Source: an uncultured Burkholderiales bacterium (GTDB lineage Bacteria > Pseudomonadota > Gammaproteobacteria > Burkholderiales > Thiobacillaceae). Taken from it: a stretch of 6,286 nucleotides of DNA. Position numbers and translations under genes: made by a program. Shown piece by piece: positions 6,203 through 6,286 of this stretch (position 1 is the stretch's first letter; every line of letters starts with the position of its first letter). The stretch is from assembly GCA_937925755.1 (NCBI GenBank), contig CALAMX010000082.1:1-6286 (forward strand). Reading direction: 5' to 3'. A model generated the notes under the pieces. It was not told where the DNA came from and searched no databases. It saw only the letters and a program-made list of their open reading frames with translations.

Positions 6203-6286
6203 ATGAAGACCCTGCACGTTGACGCCGCCGAGCTCGAGCTCGACTTCGACGCTCGCTTGCGACTGGCCAATGCCATTGCCCGGCAC
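6203..6286 (+). CDS. Partial frame after mutS, unknown function
   Basis: An ATG one nucleotide after the mutS stop opens a frame that stays open for 28 codons to the window edge. It begins MKTLHVDAAELELDFDARL and continues with hydrophilic, helix-like sequence. I do not recognise the family. The spacing suggests co-transcription with mutS and perhaps translational coupling. No strong Shine-Dalgarno is seen in the end of mutS. The piece is too short to exclude a chance frame. Confidence 0.45.
   Translation, partial: MKTLHVDAAELELDFDARLRLANAIARH

Noticed and set aside
5626..6276. Minus-strand open frame opposite the MutS ATPase domain
   Set aside because: Antisense to highly conserved MutS sequence. 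It is a frame shadow.
1..6286. CRISPR array
   Set aside because: No regularly spaced direct repeats of 24-40 nt were seen. The three GCAAGCTTGC copies are 1.0-1.3 kb apart.

Overview
The window is GC-rich proteobacterial DNA. The mutS product resembles MutS of Betaproteobacteria (and some Gammaproteobacteria), for example in its LELTETLRGE and MGSRLLRHWLHHPLRDR stretches. That is a judgement from memory of family sequences, not from a search. Nothing in the window identifies the genus.

Layout. Positions 1-3366 hold three minus-strand genes of a type III CRISPR-Cas operon, reading right to left: a Cas6 crRNA-processing endoribonuclease (3366-2350), a CARF-domain protein of the Cas_NE0113 family, usually labelled Csm6 or 'ring nuclease' (2353-1226), and a Cmr1-type RAMP subunit that runs off the left edge (1035 to beyond position 1). 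Positions 3367-3621 are a divergent intergenic region. Positions 3622-6201 hold a complete plus-strand mutS. At 6203 a further plus-strand frame of unknown function begins and runs off the right edge.

How the genes work together. Cas6 cuts the CRISPR transcript into crRNAs. Cmr1 is a backbone subunit of the type III-B (Cmr) effector that carries them. Target RNA binding makes the Cas10/Cmr2 subunit produce cyclic oligoadenylate in most studied systems, and the CARF protein is the expected sensor or degrader of that signal. cas10/cmr2 and cmr3-6 are not in the window and are expected beyond the left edge. No CRISPR array and no cas1/cas2 are present. mutS is the housekeeping mismatch-repair gene and probably marks a chromosomal boundary of the CRISPR module. 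I see no functional link between the two.

The most unusual structure is a short palindrome, GCAAGCTTGC, found three times by eye. Each copy lies upstream of one of the three cas genes, 58-63 nt from the start codon if cas6 uses a TTG start (96 nt if it uses the ATG). A perfect 20-bp palindrome also sits in the cas6/mutS intergenic region. Otherwise the window is a recognisable type III-B locus beside mutS, and I did not find evidence of a wholly new system.
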